This document shows positions 29,947 through 41,882 of a DNA stretch of 64,000 nt, one piece after another; position 1 is the stretch's first letter; each line of letters starts with the position of its first letter. Both the position numbers and the translations under genes were made by a program. Where the stretch lies: contig CAJNOP010000035.1 in NCBI GenBank assembly GCA_905250075.1, positions 310,001-374,000 of the forward strand, in the 5' to 3' direction. The notes beneath the pieces were generated by a model. That model searched no databases. It saw only the letters and a program-made list of their open reading frames with translations, and had not been told where the DNA came from. The stretch is from Rotaria sp. Silwood1. Its lineage: Eukaryota; Rotifera; Eurotatoria; Philodinida; Philodinidae.

Positions 29947-30040
29947 TAGATAGTTTCATTTTAGTTAATATTGCAGAATAATTTTTAAATAAAAAAAAAT
30001 CGACGTCAAAGTTTTTTTTTCCTAATTAAAATCATCTTCA

Positions 30041-30763
30041 TTAAGAAGACTTATGATGAATATAGCCACTAAAATTTGTTTGAATCTGTAAAGATTGAAT
30101 TTGAAAATGATCATTAATCATATCTTTGAATTTTTCAATAATTTCTTCTTGTGAACAAACTAATTCCATTGTATCAATTAATGGTTTATCATGTTTAGTG
30201 GATATTTTCTCATTAGGAATTTGCACAATAACAGCAATTAATTGTCTATTCTTATCTGATTCTTCAAATGTTACACATGTGACACATTTAACAAGTATAT
30301 TCAATCGTTCATAAACATGTTCATCGCAACCTTTACATACAATAAGAAGACATTCATGTATTTGATCCGTTATATTTCGATATAAAAAACCTTGTTGAAG
30401 AGAAATATAAGTAACATGTAAATAATTATCCAGTATACTTGCAGTTATTGGTAACAATGGATTATTAATATCTTTTCTAATACATAATTCTTTTCGAGTT
30501 TTACCTGCTGTAACATTAAAAGCTTCTCGATAAAGCTTAAGAAATTCAGCATCACGTGAATGTTCAAGAAATACTTGTTCATTACCATAGAGTTCAGTAA
30601 ATATAAGTTTAGTTTTTGCTTCATTAACATATCGAAAGACATATGTATATACGTCGAGATGATCACGATGTACAATATCAGCCATACGTGCTAAATTTTC
30701 GAGCATCTTTGTAGCTATCAATTCTGATCTAGCATCAAATTCAACATGTAATAAAAAAGACAT
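30041..30763 (-). CDS. Single-exon ABM-like (antibiotic biosynthesis monooxygenase fold) protein
   Basis: An uninterrupted frame of 240 residues begins MSFLLHVEFDARSE. Residues 1-85 look like an ABM/dimeric alpha-beta barrel domain: an opening beta strand, a helix with LENLARMADIVHRD, a central strand, YVNEAKTKLIFTELYGNEQ and FLEHSRDAEFLKLYREA before the final strand. Such domains occur in cofactor-less monooxygenases and small quinol oxygenases. The remaining 150 residues (KDINNPLLPITASILDNYLH, CVTCVTFEESDKNRQLIAV) look like a second alpha/beta domain of related layout and were not recognised. The usual ABM catalytic residues cannot be judged by eye. The frame can be extended upstream only through a GTG, so the first ATG is taken as the start. 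Lack of introns is unusual in this window and would suit retroposition or transfer. Confidence 0.6.
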   Translation of the reverse strand: MSFLLHVEFDARSELIATKMLENLARMADIVHRDHLDVYTYVFRYVNEAKTKLIFTELYGNEQVFLEHSRDAEFLKLYREAFNVTAGKTRKELCIRKDINNPLLPITASILDNYLHVTYISLQQGFLYRNITDQIHECLLIVCKGCDEHVYERLNILVKCVTCVTFEESDKNRQLIAVIVQIPNEKISTKHDKPLIDTMELVCSQEEIIEKFKDMINDHFQIQSLQIQTNFSGYIHHKSS

Positions 30764-32607
30764 GTTTTGTTTTTCTTTCGGCTTCACACAATGTCAAATG
30801 CAGAAATAGAACACGATAACAAGTTATTTGCCTTCTGAATTATCAGAGCAACCTTTATTATTTCTAGATGTATGATTATAATTCAACATAGACTCCTATA
30901 TATACTATATGTTAATGACTCATACATTGTCAATGATGAGTAATGGATATAAGTACAAAAATTTTGTGATTATTACAATTGTCGAATAAATCTGCATATA
31001 TTCATAAAAATGATTCTAGCGTATTAATTTTTGCATTTAAAAAAAGAAAGACCATAATGACAGATGATTACGAATTGACGCAATGCTTTTTTGAAATTGA
31101 AGTAACAGTTGTTCAGAGAAGTTTTGAAATTTGACCAACAAAGAAGAAAACAAGAGATTTGTTTTTCATTAAGTTAGAATTAGAGTGATGAACGTCTAGT
31201 CATAGGTTCAGTAGAAAATATAGTTATAAAAAAATACTTATAGCCTATTGTCTTGCAAGAAACCCAACCAGACTAATATTCGCCATTTAAGTTTATATGG
31301 CGTTAAACAGGAATGTTGTGGTTTAGTTAGACTAGAAGAAATCTATATGCGTTTGTTCTCATGAGCTTTTGGAGTCAAGCTATGATTGTTTTACAAAATT
31401 TTTGACCCAATTTTAGGTATGTGTCGAGAAAATACATAGAGTTTCGACGTAAAGTTTTGTCCATACATGGATCTAATGATGTATAGAATACCCTGAAAGT
31501 TCCAGCAGAATAGAGTGTTTTTTCTTTGTCGAAATATTGAAGTTTTAACTAAACTCGATTTTTGTGACTTGTCTGTAGTAAACGCTAATTTTTTTGAAAA
31601 TTCAATATTTCATCAAAGGAAGTAATACTTTCAGAATATTCTACTATAGTCATTCAACCTATCTATAGACAAAATATCACTTCAAAATATCCGCTTTTAG
31701 TCTTTCGGTATATAACTAAAATTGAATTGGAAATTCAGTAAAACAAGGATAACTTGTTTTCAAAGACTTCTGAAGATAAACCATTTTAGATCTCTGCTAG
31801 TCTCATTAAGATGTCTTTGAGGTTCCAATATTAACCTAAAGAACTCTTATTAGTTCAAGCGGTTTCCTCATTTATGTCTATGAAATTCTTCATGTTCTTG
31901 AACATCTGATTTTAACATGCTCAGCTTTCATTAGTTTAGAATCAAATAAGAAGATCTCAAGTCGGATCAAGCTTATATTTTGACTATGATATTTATGTCA
32001 AACATACATATTATATCAATCAAATAAAAAAAACCCAGAAAAAGCATACGAAAAGATAACGGTCAAGAACTTGTCGTAACTTCTACCATGTAAGATAAGA
32101 AAAGAATTCTTTCCTTTGTTATTCAAAACTCAAACCACACAGTATTTTTTCTTTCATTGGTTACATGCAGTACTGTATGAAAATTTTTTTAAGACACAAG
32201 CAAAACATATTTCATATATAATTTTAATGTTTGAGAATGATCTTATTCATCAAATAAAATTCTCATACATTGCTTACAAATCAATTAGGTCTTTCATATT
32301 AAACAAACGCAAATATGATCAGTTGATATTGATTGTCAATATTTTTCAGTGTTGAATAATTACCAATGTGCAGATCATTTATGTGACATAGAAAGACAAA
32401 AAAAAAATTGCAAAATAATTAAAACAAATACATGGTGATATGTAGTCGATTCTATTTTTTCTGTAAAAGAAATAAATATATGTATGGTTTTTAATAAAGT
32501 TTAAAAGAAAAAAATATTATTGTTCGGTATACTTGTGTTATCTATTGTTTATGAAACATATGTATCATGCACGTATCATATATAATTACTAATGAAAATT
32601 ATCAAAT
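30764..32607. other. Intergenic
   Basis: Between two minus-strand genes. No convincing coding exon or repeat pair was seen; the open frame at 32116-32355 is AT-rich and unlike a protein. The first 150 bp should include the promoter of the ABM-like gene. Confidence 0.5.
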
Positions 32608-35600
32608 TTAATTTAGTAGATAAGGTTTTTCTCGATATAATTTCCAAATAAATTCACCAAATAAACTATTTGCCCAAGCAAACCAAGAACGAGTATAATG
32701 CATTGGATTGTTGACATTTATTGATTCATGCATAAACCCTGTATTGCCATGAGATTTTTGTAACATCTCTAAACAAAATCGAATTTCATCATCATCAGTT
32801 GTTGTTAAACCACGCATAATAATTGCAAGTGGCCATACCATCGATTTTCCACAATGTGGTCCACCAACACCTTTTTGAGAAAAAAAATATATTGAACAAA
32901 TTATCACAGATAAATGAAAATAATTACCTTCAAGCAAATTTCCTTTGAAAAACCATGGATTATCTGAGCTAAGTACAAATTTTCGCGTATTTTGATAAAT
33001 TGGATGTTTACTTGAAATATCATCAGGACATAAATAAGGTAATGAAAGAAGTGATGGAATATTTGAATCATCCATTAAATTTCTATTATCAAATCCATCT
33101 ATCTCATATGAATAAATTAAACCATATTTCGGATGTTTAAATGTAATTAGTGTTTCTTGATTATTTACTATTTTATCATCAAATAAAATATCATGTAAAT
33201 TAGAAATCAATTTTAATATATCATCATTAAAATCATTTGTCCATTCTAATTTTTTTACAAATTCTAATAAAAGTTTTAATGTATGATGAGCAAAAAATTG
33301 CGATGGTATAAGATAAGGAAATGTTTGCAGATCATCACTTGGTCGAAAAAAGGTATGAATTAAACCAATAGGTTTAGCTTTTTGTCCACTTGGGTCTGAA
33401 GGATGACCTTGCCGTTGATATGAGTATGGACCTTAATTTATATAAAGAATTTTTTTTATAATGAAACCAAATATAATTAAGTGTCGCTAATACAAAAATC
33501 AAGTGAATGTTTTTCTCGTTCATTAATATATATGGTTTGATGAAGCTTGACGAACTAGTTACGAATATATAGGTTTTTTTTTATTCGACCAGTGTTTGGT
33601 TGAAAAAAAAAACATGAAAAACTTGAATGACTGAAAATGTACAATTGACAATTATGAACTCGCCCTTTTTTTCCAGAAATCATCATATTTCAATTACGTT
33701 ATCTTTTTAAACTCTATGAGCAGATTGTATTCTGACTCAGCATAAAAAGCTGAGTTGAATGGTGTTGTTTGATTAAATTGAGAAGAAATGAGCTTCAAGA
33801 AAATCCTGTTCAATAGAAATAATTCCAACATACCTCATAGCACCTATGTGTGAGTTATTTTGATGTTAATATTAGACAAATGAATGATAAATACGTTTGT
33901 ATTTAGTAATTTTAATTATCATGGTCTAGTTGAAAAGCAAAATAGATAGTACTTGTGTAATTAGCATCAAAAACTGTATTGAATCATGTATATTTTAAGA
34001 ATTTTTTTCTACAAAAAACCGAAACCTGGGAGACTATGCGCGAACTTTGAAAAACAGACTTAAGGATGACCACAGATGTATTTTCTATTTTATCAGTTGA
34101 TTAACAAAACTGTTCTCTTTTATAGATTATCAGTGTAAAAATGTTATATTGACTTATTTTATGACTAATATTTAGAATACATGCTAGAATGTCCTTTCGA
34201 AAATGTCCTTTATTTTTTCGTCCTCTCACATACATATATATGTAAGGACGAAAAAATAAAGGACATTTCGTCCGAGGACATTTTCGAAAGGACATTCTAG
34301 ACTGTTACCCGTGGAAGATTATATAGCGAAAACTTCAATTCATTTCTTTTGATGTATTTAACTCAAACCATTATTCTTTCTTTTCTTTTCTTGCGCACGT
34401 TTTCTTTCTTCTGTTACGTAACAACTAATATACATTACGAAGAGAAGAGTATTTGAATCGGTATTAAATGTCAATCTATAGTTTTTCATACAAGGAATTG
34501 TTATAATTACTTTACATAAGAATAAATATTGGTAACAGTCTAGAATGTCCTTGGACGAAATGTCCTTTATTTTTTCGTCCTCTCACATACATATATATGT
34601 AAGGACGAAAAAATAAAGGACATTTCGTCCGAGGATATTTTCGAAAGGACATTCTAGCATGTATTCCTTCCACGTATTTGTCAATGCCCTTCACTTGGTA
34701 AATTTCTGTTTATTTCTTTTCAATAGAAATGCATCATTTTATATTAATTTGAATTCAAATATTGACTACTAAAATATATCTTTAATCTATTAGAATAGTC
34801 ATTTTTCATTGAAGTTCTTTAAATTAATAATAATAGTTTCAATAAATATAGCATCTATTATAAAAAAAAGTTATGAATAAATAAATGATCGAAATTAACC
34901 CATTTTTTATTACAATTTTAAAGGATAAAATATGGCGTGATAGGAAAACCTGTCTCTAGATGCTTTTTTTAACAAAATGGTTGTTTATTGAAAAAACTGA
35001 AAAACTTCATCAATATACATCAATGTTGCAATTAAAAATAAAAATTGATGTTTATAACATCAACATTCATGACATTATCTCAGTGTTCAGACAAAAAAAG
35101 AATCGGTGTCCGTTTTACTTGTTTAAAATATATATAAAATTTTTTTTTTCGCAAAACTGCTTTGGTAATTTATAAAAGATTTGAATTGAAAAGAAAAGAA
35201 GAGGTAATGTTTCGTCTTATTACCTGATTCATTAAATCTTTGTTGTTCTTTCATTGTTTGTAAAATAATTCGAATAGTTTTCTTAAAGTCTTGTTCATTT
35301 TCATGAAAAAAAGTTAAATCATAATTAACTTCTTTCCAATATGAATGCATCAATCGTAAGACATAACAAAGAGAATCTAATTCCCATTTTCGTTCATGTA
35401 CGCCCGCACGCATTTCTGTTTTATCCATATGTTTCCATTCACTAATACGATTTGTATCTTTATAATGTGCATTCGCATATGGATCACGTTGAATAAATAT
35501 ACATTGTCTTAAGAGAACACCTTCAATCAATTGACGAAGCTTTTTATCTTGATTCATTAACGGTAAGTAAGGATTTATTTGAGCACTTGAATCACGCAAC

Positions 35601-36052
35601 CACATAGCATCAATATCACCTGTAATAACATAAGTATCAGGCTTTTTTTCAGATGCTGCTTTTTCATCAAAGTCGACAGTTGTATCAAGTGTATTGGGAA
35701 AACAATTTTCAAATAACCATGCAAGTTCTTTATTTTTGATATTTTTCTGTATTTCTTCAATTAGTGATTCAACAGCTGGACTTGTAAATTGACGTTTATT
35801 GACAGGACGACGTGCTTTAGGAAAATCAATAGTAGTTGTCATACTCGTTTTCGTAATATTTCTAATGATAGCCACAGGTATAATAGGACGTATCGTGTGT
35901 TTATTATATGAATGATAATCAATTGATAATGAGGATGATAGATGTCGTTGAGAAAATAAACGCATACAAGTTATGATAGAGATGATACCGAGAAAAACAC
36001 CGATTAGACAAGAGTTTCTTTTACGGCCATATAATTGCAATATTCGAGACAT
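32608..36052 (-). CDS. GH125 exo-alpha-mannosidase, type II membrane form
   Basis: Three exons, 35224-36052, 32928-33431 and 32608-32870, join in phase into 531 residues. Glycoside hydrolase family 125 enzymes are metal-independent exo-alpha-1,6-mannosidases, known mainly from bacteria and fungi (yeast Mug157 family). Landmarks are YVITGDIDAMWLRDSSAQ (about 142-159), LRQCIFIQRDPYANAH, ERKWELDSLCY, TFFRPSDDLQ, GVGGPHCGKSMVWPL, FMHESINVNNP and YTRSWFAWANSLFGE near the C-terminus. The acidic residues in WLRDS and HESI are where the family's catalytic acids lie. Residues 14-33 form one membrane anchor after a short basic N-terminus, giving a type II topology as in Golgi glycosidases. The start is the only in-frame ATG upstream of the anchor. 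The 1.8-kb first intron hosts the palindromic repeats at 34175-34667. Confidence 0.93.
34175..34309. mobile_element. Palindromic repeat, copy 1
   Basis: The core 34185-34300 begins CTAGAATGTCC and ends GGACATTCTAG, with inverted arms containing TCCTTTATTTTTTCG around an ATATAT centre. It is flanked by GAATACATG on the left and ACTGTTACC on the right. It lies in the first intron of the GH125 gene and has a partner 350 bp downstream. Confidence 0.8.
34531..34667. mobile_element. Palindromic repeat, copy 2
   Basis: The core (34540-34657) is nearly identical to copy 1 and in the same strand sense (TCACATACATATATATGTAA in both). Its outer flanks are swapped and inverted: GGTAACAGT on the left and CATGTATTCC on the right, the complements of copy 1's flanks. 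The two copies together form long imperfect inverted repeats around a spacer of about 220 bp. Confidence 0.8.
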
Positions 36053-39000
36053 TGAAAAAAAACCAAACAAAAATGTCAAAAAAAATTGTCCTTTCTCTTG
36101 TGTACATACGTAGCCAGCTGCACTGCTTTGTGTTTCTGCCACATAAAAATTTTCTTCTTCTCTTTTTTACTTTTTTTTTTTTATAATTGAAATGCGACAT
36201 GTATATTTGATGCAGAATAGGTAGATTGTCCTTAAAAGCAAACAGATTTGACAAAAATACGGTTCAAATCAAACCACACTCTAAGAAAAGGTTTTTAACG
36301 AAATCAAAAAAGGTTCTTCACGTATATATAGACTCAGAACTTTTTTATTCATTTCGTAGATAAACGGTTTTGTATCAGACTACCTCTGAACTGCTGTAAA
36401 AAAAAAGTTTCGTAGTGATTCCTTCATCAATAACATTAGTTTTATCTTCTTACCGCTATACCTTTCTTTCTAAACGTCAACGCTGATACGTATGCTTCAT
36501 CCTTATTTCTATCCCTAACCTCTTATTTCTATATTTAATCTCCAAGAACTAAATCATAATGCTCATATTCTTTTGTCCATTGCCCTTGAATCTTTTGCCT
36601 CAGACCTGTATCCTTTGAGTGTATTCTGATGTTTATATCCTTATACCTATGCATTGTGAGGTATACCTTATTACTTATATTTTTAGACTTATTCCATTAA
36701 ACAGATACGCTTATAAGTATATTTTCATGTCTACATCTGTATAACTATACTGTTTTTTCCATGTCTTTGTCTCTTTTCTAACTCGTATACCATTTGACTT
36801 GTAATTTTGAACTTGTCTCATTATCAGTGTCGGCTTAAGTGTTGTTCCCTACCTCTGTATTTTTTAGGACTGAACCGTTATAACTATGTACAGATACGTA
36901 TATGTTTAACATAATCCTCATTCAATATAAAATCAACTTGAGAAAGCAAAACTGAACTGTGTATTACAGAAGCGCTCAAAGTAGAAGAAAACATAGGAGT
37001 AATAGCAACAGCTCTTTCGACCTAAAGGCTTTACGCTATGATGATTTCCAATCCAATGCCTCTCAATCATTCCAATGATCAGTGGTAATAATGGATGGAT
37101 GAGTGGAAAAATCGTTCTAATCATAGAATGGCGAATGATTTTAACGAGTCAGTTATCATTTTTGCGTGTCGTCTACGAGAATCAATTTATATGAAACATT
37201 TTGACATGATGCTCATGCAAATGGTTTTGCATGTAAATTTTGGCTTGCTATCTGCACGGAAAAAGATTAAAAAAAACATTCGATACCGTTGCTTAGGTAA
37301 AACATTTTCTAACAAAAACATATATAGAACCATTTTCTGTCATCAGAGTAGGGAAATAGTTCGGTAAGAAGAGTACGATCGCCTTTTCTTAAAAACAATG
37401 CGAAACCATTGGTATCAGACGAGGCTATCGAAGATTCTTATACCAATACTAGCTGAATTCTATGAATTCGAAATCACGTATGAATCTATCTGAGACTCGA
37501 GCAAATCTGCCCGAATAGACCCATTTAAGCTGCAGCCAATAGGATATAGCTAGAACTGTTTCCCAGTATTTCACACAGACACATCGTCATATGAGGATGC
37601 TTCTCACCATGGCAATCAACAAGATATTTTCTGAAAAAATGAAAGTAATATGTTTCTAGATTTGAGCGGTAGCCTGTACACATTGGCTGATGATCAATTT
37701 AATAAATGAAAAAGAAAATAATATTTCGTTTCTTCAGTTTACTGGAAATACTTTGATTGTCACATAAGGTTATTTTTCAGTGATATGAAAAAAATAATTT
37801 TTTTTTACGACAAACAAGAATGAACTAACCACATATGCATATTCTGAAAGTAGAGCTTCTGCTGTATTGAATCGTTACAGATATTTGTTTGATCTCATTA
37901 TAATTAAAAAAATAACTTCTCTTTCTCCACTAATGAATTATCTAAAAAGCTACGTTCAATAAAGTAACATTCAAAACTTTTCTGAAGCTCCAATTCTGAT
38001 GAAGCTTTCAAAGAGAATTCTTCTATGTCTGACGCTTCTACCATGTATGCAAACAACTACACACATGCTTCTAAACTGAGATACCGACTTGTTTAAAACC
38101 CTTTGTTTGTGAGCTTAGTGGTCCTTTCAGATATAAGTAACAACAGATTTAAAACCAGCAAGAAAACTGCATTGAATGATGTATAGTTTGTGAATATTTT
38201 CGAATTTTTTTTTTCAGAAATTAGCGGCTTTTTCATCAATTATTATTTTTAAATAGTAGACATTAATAATGTTCTGAGTAAAACATTATTCCAATAAAGA
38301 ATAAGTCATGTGCATATGCACTCTAGAAATCGTTCATTGTGTTTCAGAATCATTTTGCATTTAGAATCAAATGGATTCTCAAGAATCCCAAATTCATAGA
38401 AATCAGTCACGCATCAAAGATTGCATTTAGAGCCTTTTGAAATTTTTCATGTTAAACCTTTCTCTTTCTTTATTTTCGTCTTTTTAGATTTTGCGACACA
38501 CTTATTTTTATAACAACTATTAACTCGATGCAATCGTATAGCAGTTATATTTCAAAACCAGAGCGATTCTTATCATGATCGTTAAACAGAAAGCATTATA
38601 AATCACTCACTTTTCTTGCGCAAAAACTAATAAAGACTTATATGCAATGATAAAAAGTTATCTGGTAGAAGGAATGAGGTAGCATGCTGAAATCTGTTTC
38701 TTTCTAGAGTGAATAAATCAAAAATCTTTATGTATAAAAAACAATGATACTGTATTAAAATCTATCTGCTGATTCTGTGCACAATAATAAGTACAAATAA
38801 GCTAAACATATTCATCTTGATATAGAACTGAAATAACCTTGCTCTTGATTAAAGCTCATAACTATTGTAAAAGGTCATAACAACGAAATATTTGACAAAA
38901 AAAGTATTGTTAACATTCATGTGTAATAAAGAACCTTGAACAGTGAAAATTTCTCACGCAAGTGAAGGAGCACAACAAAAAACTATAGTAATTCAGTGAA

Positions 39001-40583
39001 ATATAATTCTATGGATTATTCCAGAGTTTGTCACTAATAGCCTAAAATAAATTTCACCTGTTAATGCTGCTGTCATCAATAGAGCATGAATGTAGACATG
39101 CGTTGTAAATATTTGAACCGTGTCAAACTTGAGTTATCCGTCAAATTTCAAAAAAACTTTACAAAAAAAATATTATTGAAATATTTTCTTTTGTTTTCTA
39201 TTTCTATAAAATTCTAAGTATACTTTTTTTTCTAACATAGAACTAGTCTGTGAACGAGTTTCTTTTATTGTATTTTTGACTCTAAACATGTCCTGTTATA
39301 TTAGAAAAAAATTGTTTTTTCTTGCATTTGCGATGATTTCGTGATCTTTTTTTATTTTTCTTGTGGGTATTCATTTTCAGCATAACAAGATCTTTAACAG
39401 ATATCATAGACGTGTGAACCGATTGACATGATTGTACAACCTTGAAAAGGCAAAGTTTCTTGTGTAACGCTAGAAAACCGAGTGTTTGAACCATTTTTTT
39501 CATCGGTAACATTATCAACGAAGAAAATTATTTTATTATGCTTTACGCCCTTTTTTTCGTCCAGACGTAAGAAGATTATGCTAGATGAACTTCGTATTAT
39601 TTTACAAAGATGGAGTTCATCTACCTTTTATCCGCGAAGTCTGTTAGTTTTTAAAGAACATTGCTCGAAGCAAGGGCAATAGAAGAGGCAGCTCATTTCA
39701 ATAGGCATTAGGATCAACTGCGGTGACGCGACTCAACGTTTTTCATAGAAAACTGTAGAGAATAGTTTTTATAAGACATCTGTTCAAGATCTAATGTCGA
39801 TTTGAAAAAAAAAGGTGGATAGGAGTGTTTTAAATAGCTTTTGCTTTAAACAGATCTGGTTTTATTAAGATTGTCAATCAACTGCTTTGAAAGCCAACGT
39901 ATCCTATGAGGTGACTATGATGAGTTTTCAATTATCAGGTGTCCATCCGAACCACCCAGGGAAGATCTACAAAACTATGCGAGCCTCATATTTTTAGATT
40001 TAGTTAATCAGCAGTCACAGATGCATTCTAGTCGAAATTCTAGTTTGGTTTTTCAATCAATTTCTTTGAAAAAAATCACACTTTTGCTCTTTTCTGATGC
40101 TACAAAGAATCATTCTTTCGACACTTTTTTGTCATAAGTTTTCTTTAAAAAACTTCAGAAAACATGTTAGAAGAATCTGTAATATATTATTTGATGTGGC
40201 TTTAACTTTCTTTGCCAATGGTGAAAATTGCAGCGATCTCTCTTGTTTCTATTAAAGTTTGTTTAAAACATTCCCAACCGCCTTTTTTTTTGAAATGGTC
40301 ATTATTTCAGTTGCAAAACTATAAGAAGATCTAAAAGACTTCAAATTAAATTTTATCTAAAACATTTTACAGATATTTTCAAACATAATAAGTTTGTGCA
40401 TAGCATTGATAAATAATCATTTTGTACACATATTAGAGATAAATTTACGTGAAATACAACTTCAACGAAATATGAAATGAAACTATAAAAACCTTTCGTA
40501 AACCGCTTGAACAATTAAAGAGATATTCACTCTTTCATTTCGACCAACCTTTTGACACACTCTATATGATATAAGAAAAAACA
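36053..40583. other. Intergenic
   Basis: 4.5 kb between GH125 (-) and TMEM26 (+), divergent. 36450-36890 is pyrimidine-rich with loosely repeated TTATACCT/TTATTTCTA blocks. A possible orphan terminal exon lies at 39565-39682 (in phase after TTTTTTTCGTCCAG, ending TAG, translating ILQRWSSSTFYPRS). No gene could be built around it. Confidence 0.4.
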
Positions 40584-41882
40584 ATGTTAATATTTTCCAA
40601 AAACAAAAAAAAACCAAAATCTAAAAACGCGCATTGTTCAATCGGTTGTTCTTTGATGTCTACTACTAAATTCAATTCATTCTTTGACAGTAATACACTT
40701 CGTCGTCTATCAGTTCGTTTAATTTTAATTGGTTTTGCTATGTTTATGACGTGTTCAATAATGTGTGTAACACAAAATTATTATGTATTAACATATTGTT
40801 GTGGTATATTAGCAATAACAATTGAAGGTAGTATAAGTCTTTATTATCAATTTCGTGGTGAATGGAAAGAATTTAAATGGTTTTCGCCATCAATTATTTT
40901 ATTTATTGTAACATGTGTACCAACATTGAAAATACTAAAACAACATCAATTACATGTTAGTGAAGTATTTAAACAAACAAATATTGAAATATTACTTAAA
41001 CGTAATATAACATATTGTTTTAATATTACTTTTGAATCAAAATTAATTGGTTATAATAAAAAAAAAATTCCGTTATATACGTTTAAATGCGCAAAAGATG
41101 AATTAATTTTTTTTAATAAAGATAATTTTAAATTAATGTGTTCAGTATTAACTAAAATACAATATCGTCAATGTCAATCATCTAAACGTTGTCGAACTGA
41201 CCCAAGTATAAATATTCTACGGTCTTTTATGAAAAATTCATGTACACGTTGGAGAGAATTAATTAATCGTTTTACATTAATTGGTATATTAAGTGATGAA
41301 TTAGCTGGTTTTATGCTTATTGAACAGTTACTTTTACTTGTATTAGTTATTGTTAATTGGATATGGCCACAAACAGAAACGTCTGATGAAGTTTTTTTTG
41401 CTCAAATGTTACGTCAATATCTAGCTGCTGCGCCTGATATTGTAGAGTTTTATGGAAATTTTCATCAAGGTGAAAATTTAAATAAATTACAAGATCGAAA
41501 TAATTTACAAACAGCTATTTTTATTATATTTATTATGTCAACATTTCAATTTAGTATAAATTTACAAATGAAAACAAAACCAACAAGAAATTTACATAGA
41601 AAAAATTTTTTTCAATTAAATATGAAAAATAAATTTTTAGTTTTATTTGAATTGATTTTTTCTACATCAATGTGGTCAGTTATTTATATAACAATAACAC
41701 AAGATTTACCATTTTTAATAATACGTTGGTATTTTCTTACATTTATGTCAGATAGTTCAAGTAAAATGGTTTTCTTTTTAATGAAAAATGCTTTAACTAT
41801 TATGATATCATTTCATTCCGGTTTTAATGATGTCATTGAATTTAAAGAAAATATTCAGAAAAAAATAATTAAAAATAATTAA
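40584..41882 (+). CDS. TMEM26: TMEM26 family membrane protein
   Basis: One uninterrupted frame of 432 residues. Conserved TMEM26 blocks are FKWFSPSIILFIVTCVPTL, AAAPDIVEFYGNFHQ, a late QDLPFLIIRWYFLTFMS, then VFFLMKNALTIM. About eight hydrophobic segments are visible: 45-62, 67-82, 103-117, 222-238, 241-258, 308-325, 349-367 and 400-412. A cysteine-bearing loop at 130-215 contains possible N-glycosylation sites (RNITYCFNITF), suggesting a luminal or extracellular loop larger than in vertebrates. TMEM26 has no settled molecular function. Absence of introns contrasts with most neighbours. The first ATG is used; a second (MSTTKFNS, residue 25) would also leave all membrane segments. Confidence 0.85.
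   Translation: MLIFSKNKKKPKSKNAHCSIGCSLMSTTKFNSFFDSNTLRRLSVRLILIGFAMFMTCSIMCVTQNYYVLTYCCGILAITIEGSISLYYQFRGEWKEFKWFSPSIILFIVTCVPTLKILKQHQLHVSEVFKQTNIEILLKRNITYCFNITFESKLIGYNKKKIPLYTFKCAKDELIFFNKDNFKLMCSVLTKIQYRQCQSSKRCRTDPSINILRSFMKNSCTRWRELINRFTLIGILSDELAGFMLIEQLLLLVLVIVNWIWPQTETSDEVFFAQMLRQYLAAAPDIVEFYGNFHQGENLNKLQDRNNLQTAIFIIFIMSTFQFSINLQMKTKPTRNLHRKNFFQLNMKNKFLVLFELIFSTSMWSVIYITITQDLPFLIIRWYFLTFMSDSSSKMVFFLMKNALTIMISFHSGFNDVIEFKENIQKKIIKNN

Noticed and set aside
32116..32355. 79-codon plus-strand frame
   Set aside because: AT-rich, no motif, no splice support.
35123..35223. Extension of the GH125 first exon to the stop downstream
   Set aside because: The frame past the GTAATA donor is Lys/Phe-rich noise; splicing to the exon starting at 33431 restores the family sequence in phase.
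36053..36142. Longer N-terminus for GH125
   Set aside because: The extension begins at a GTG with no ATG; the ATG at 36052 precedes the membrane anchor properly.
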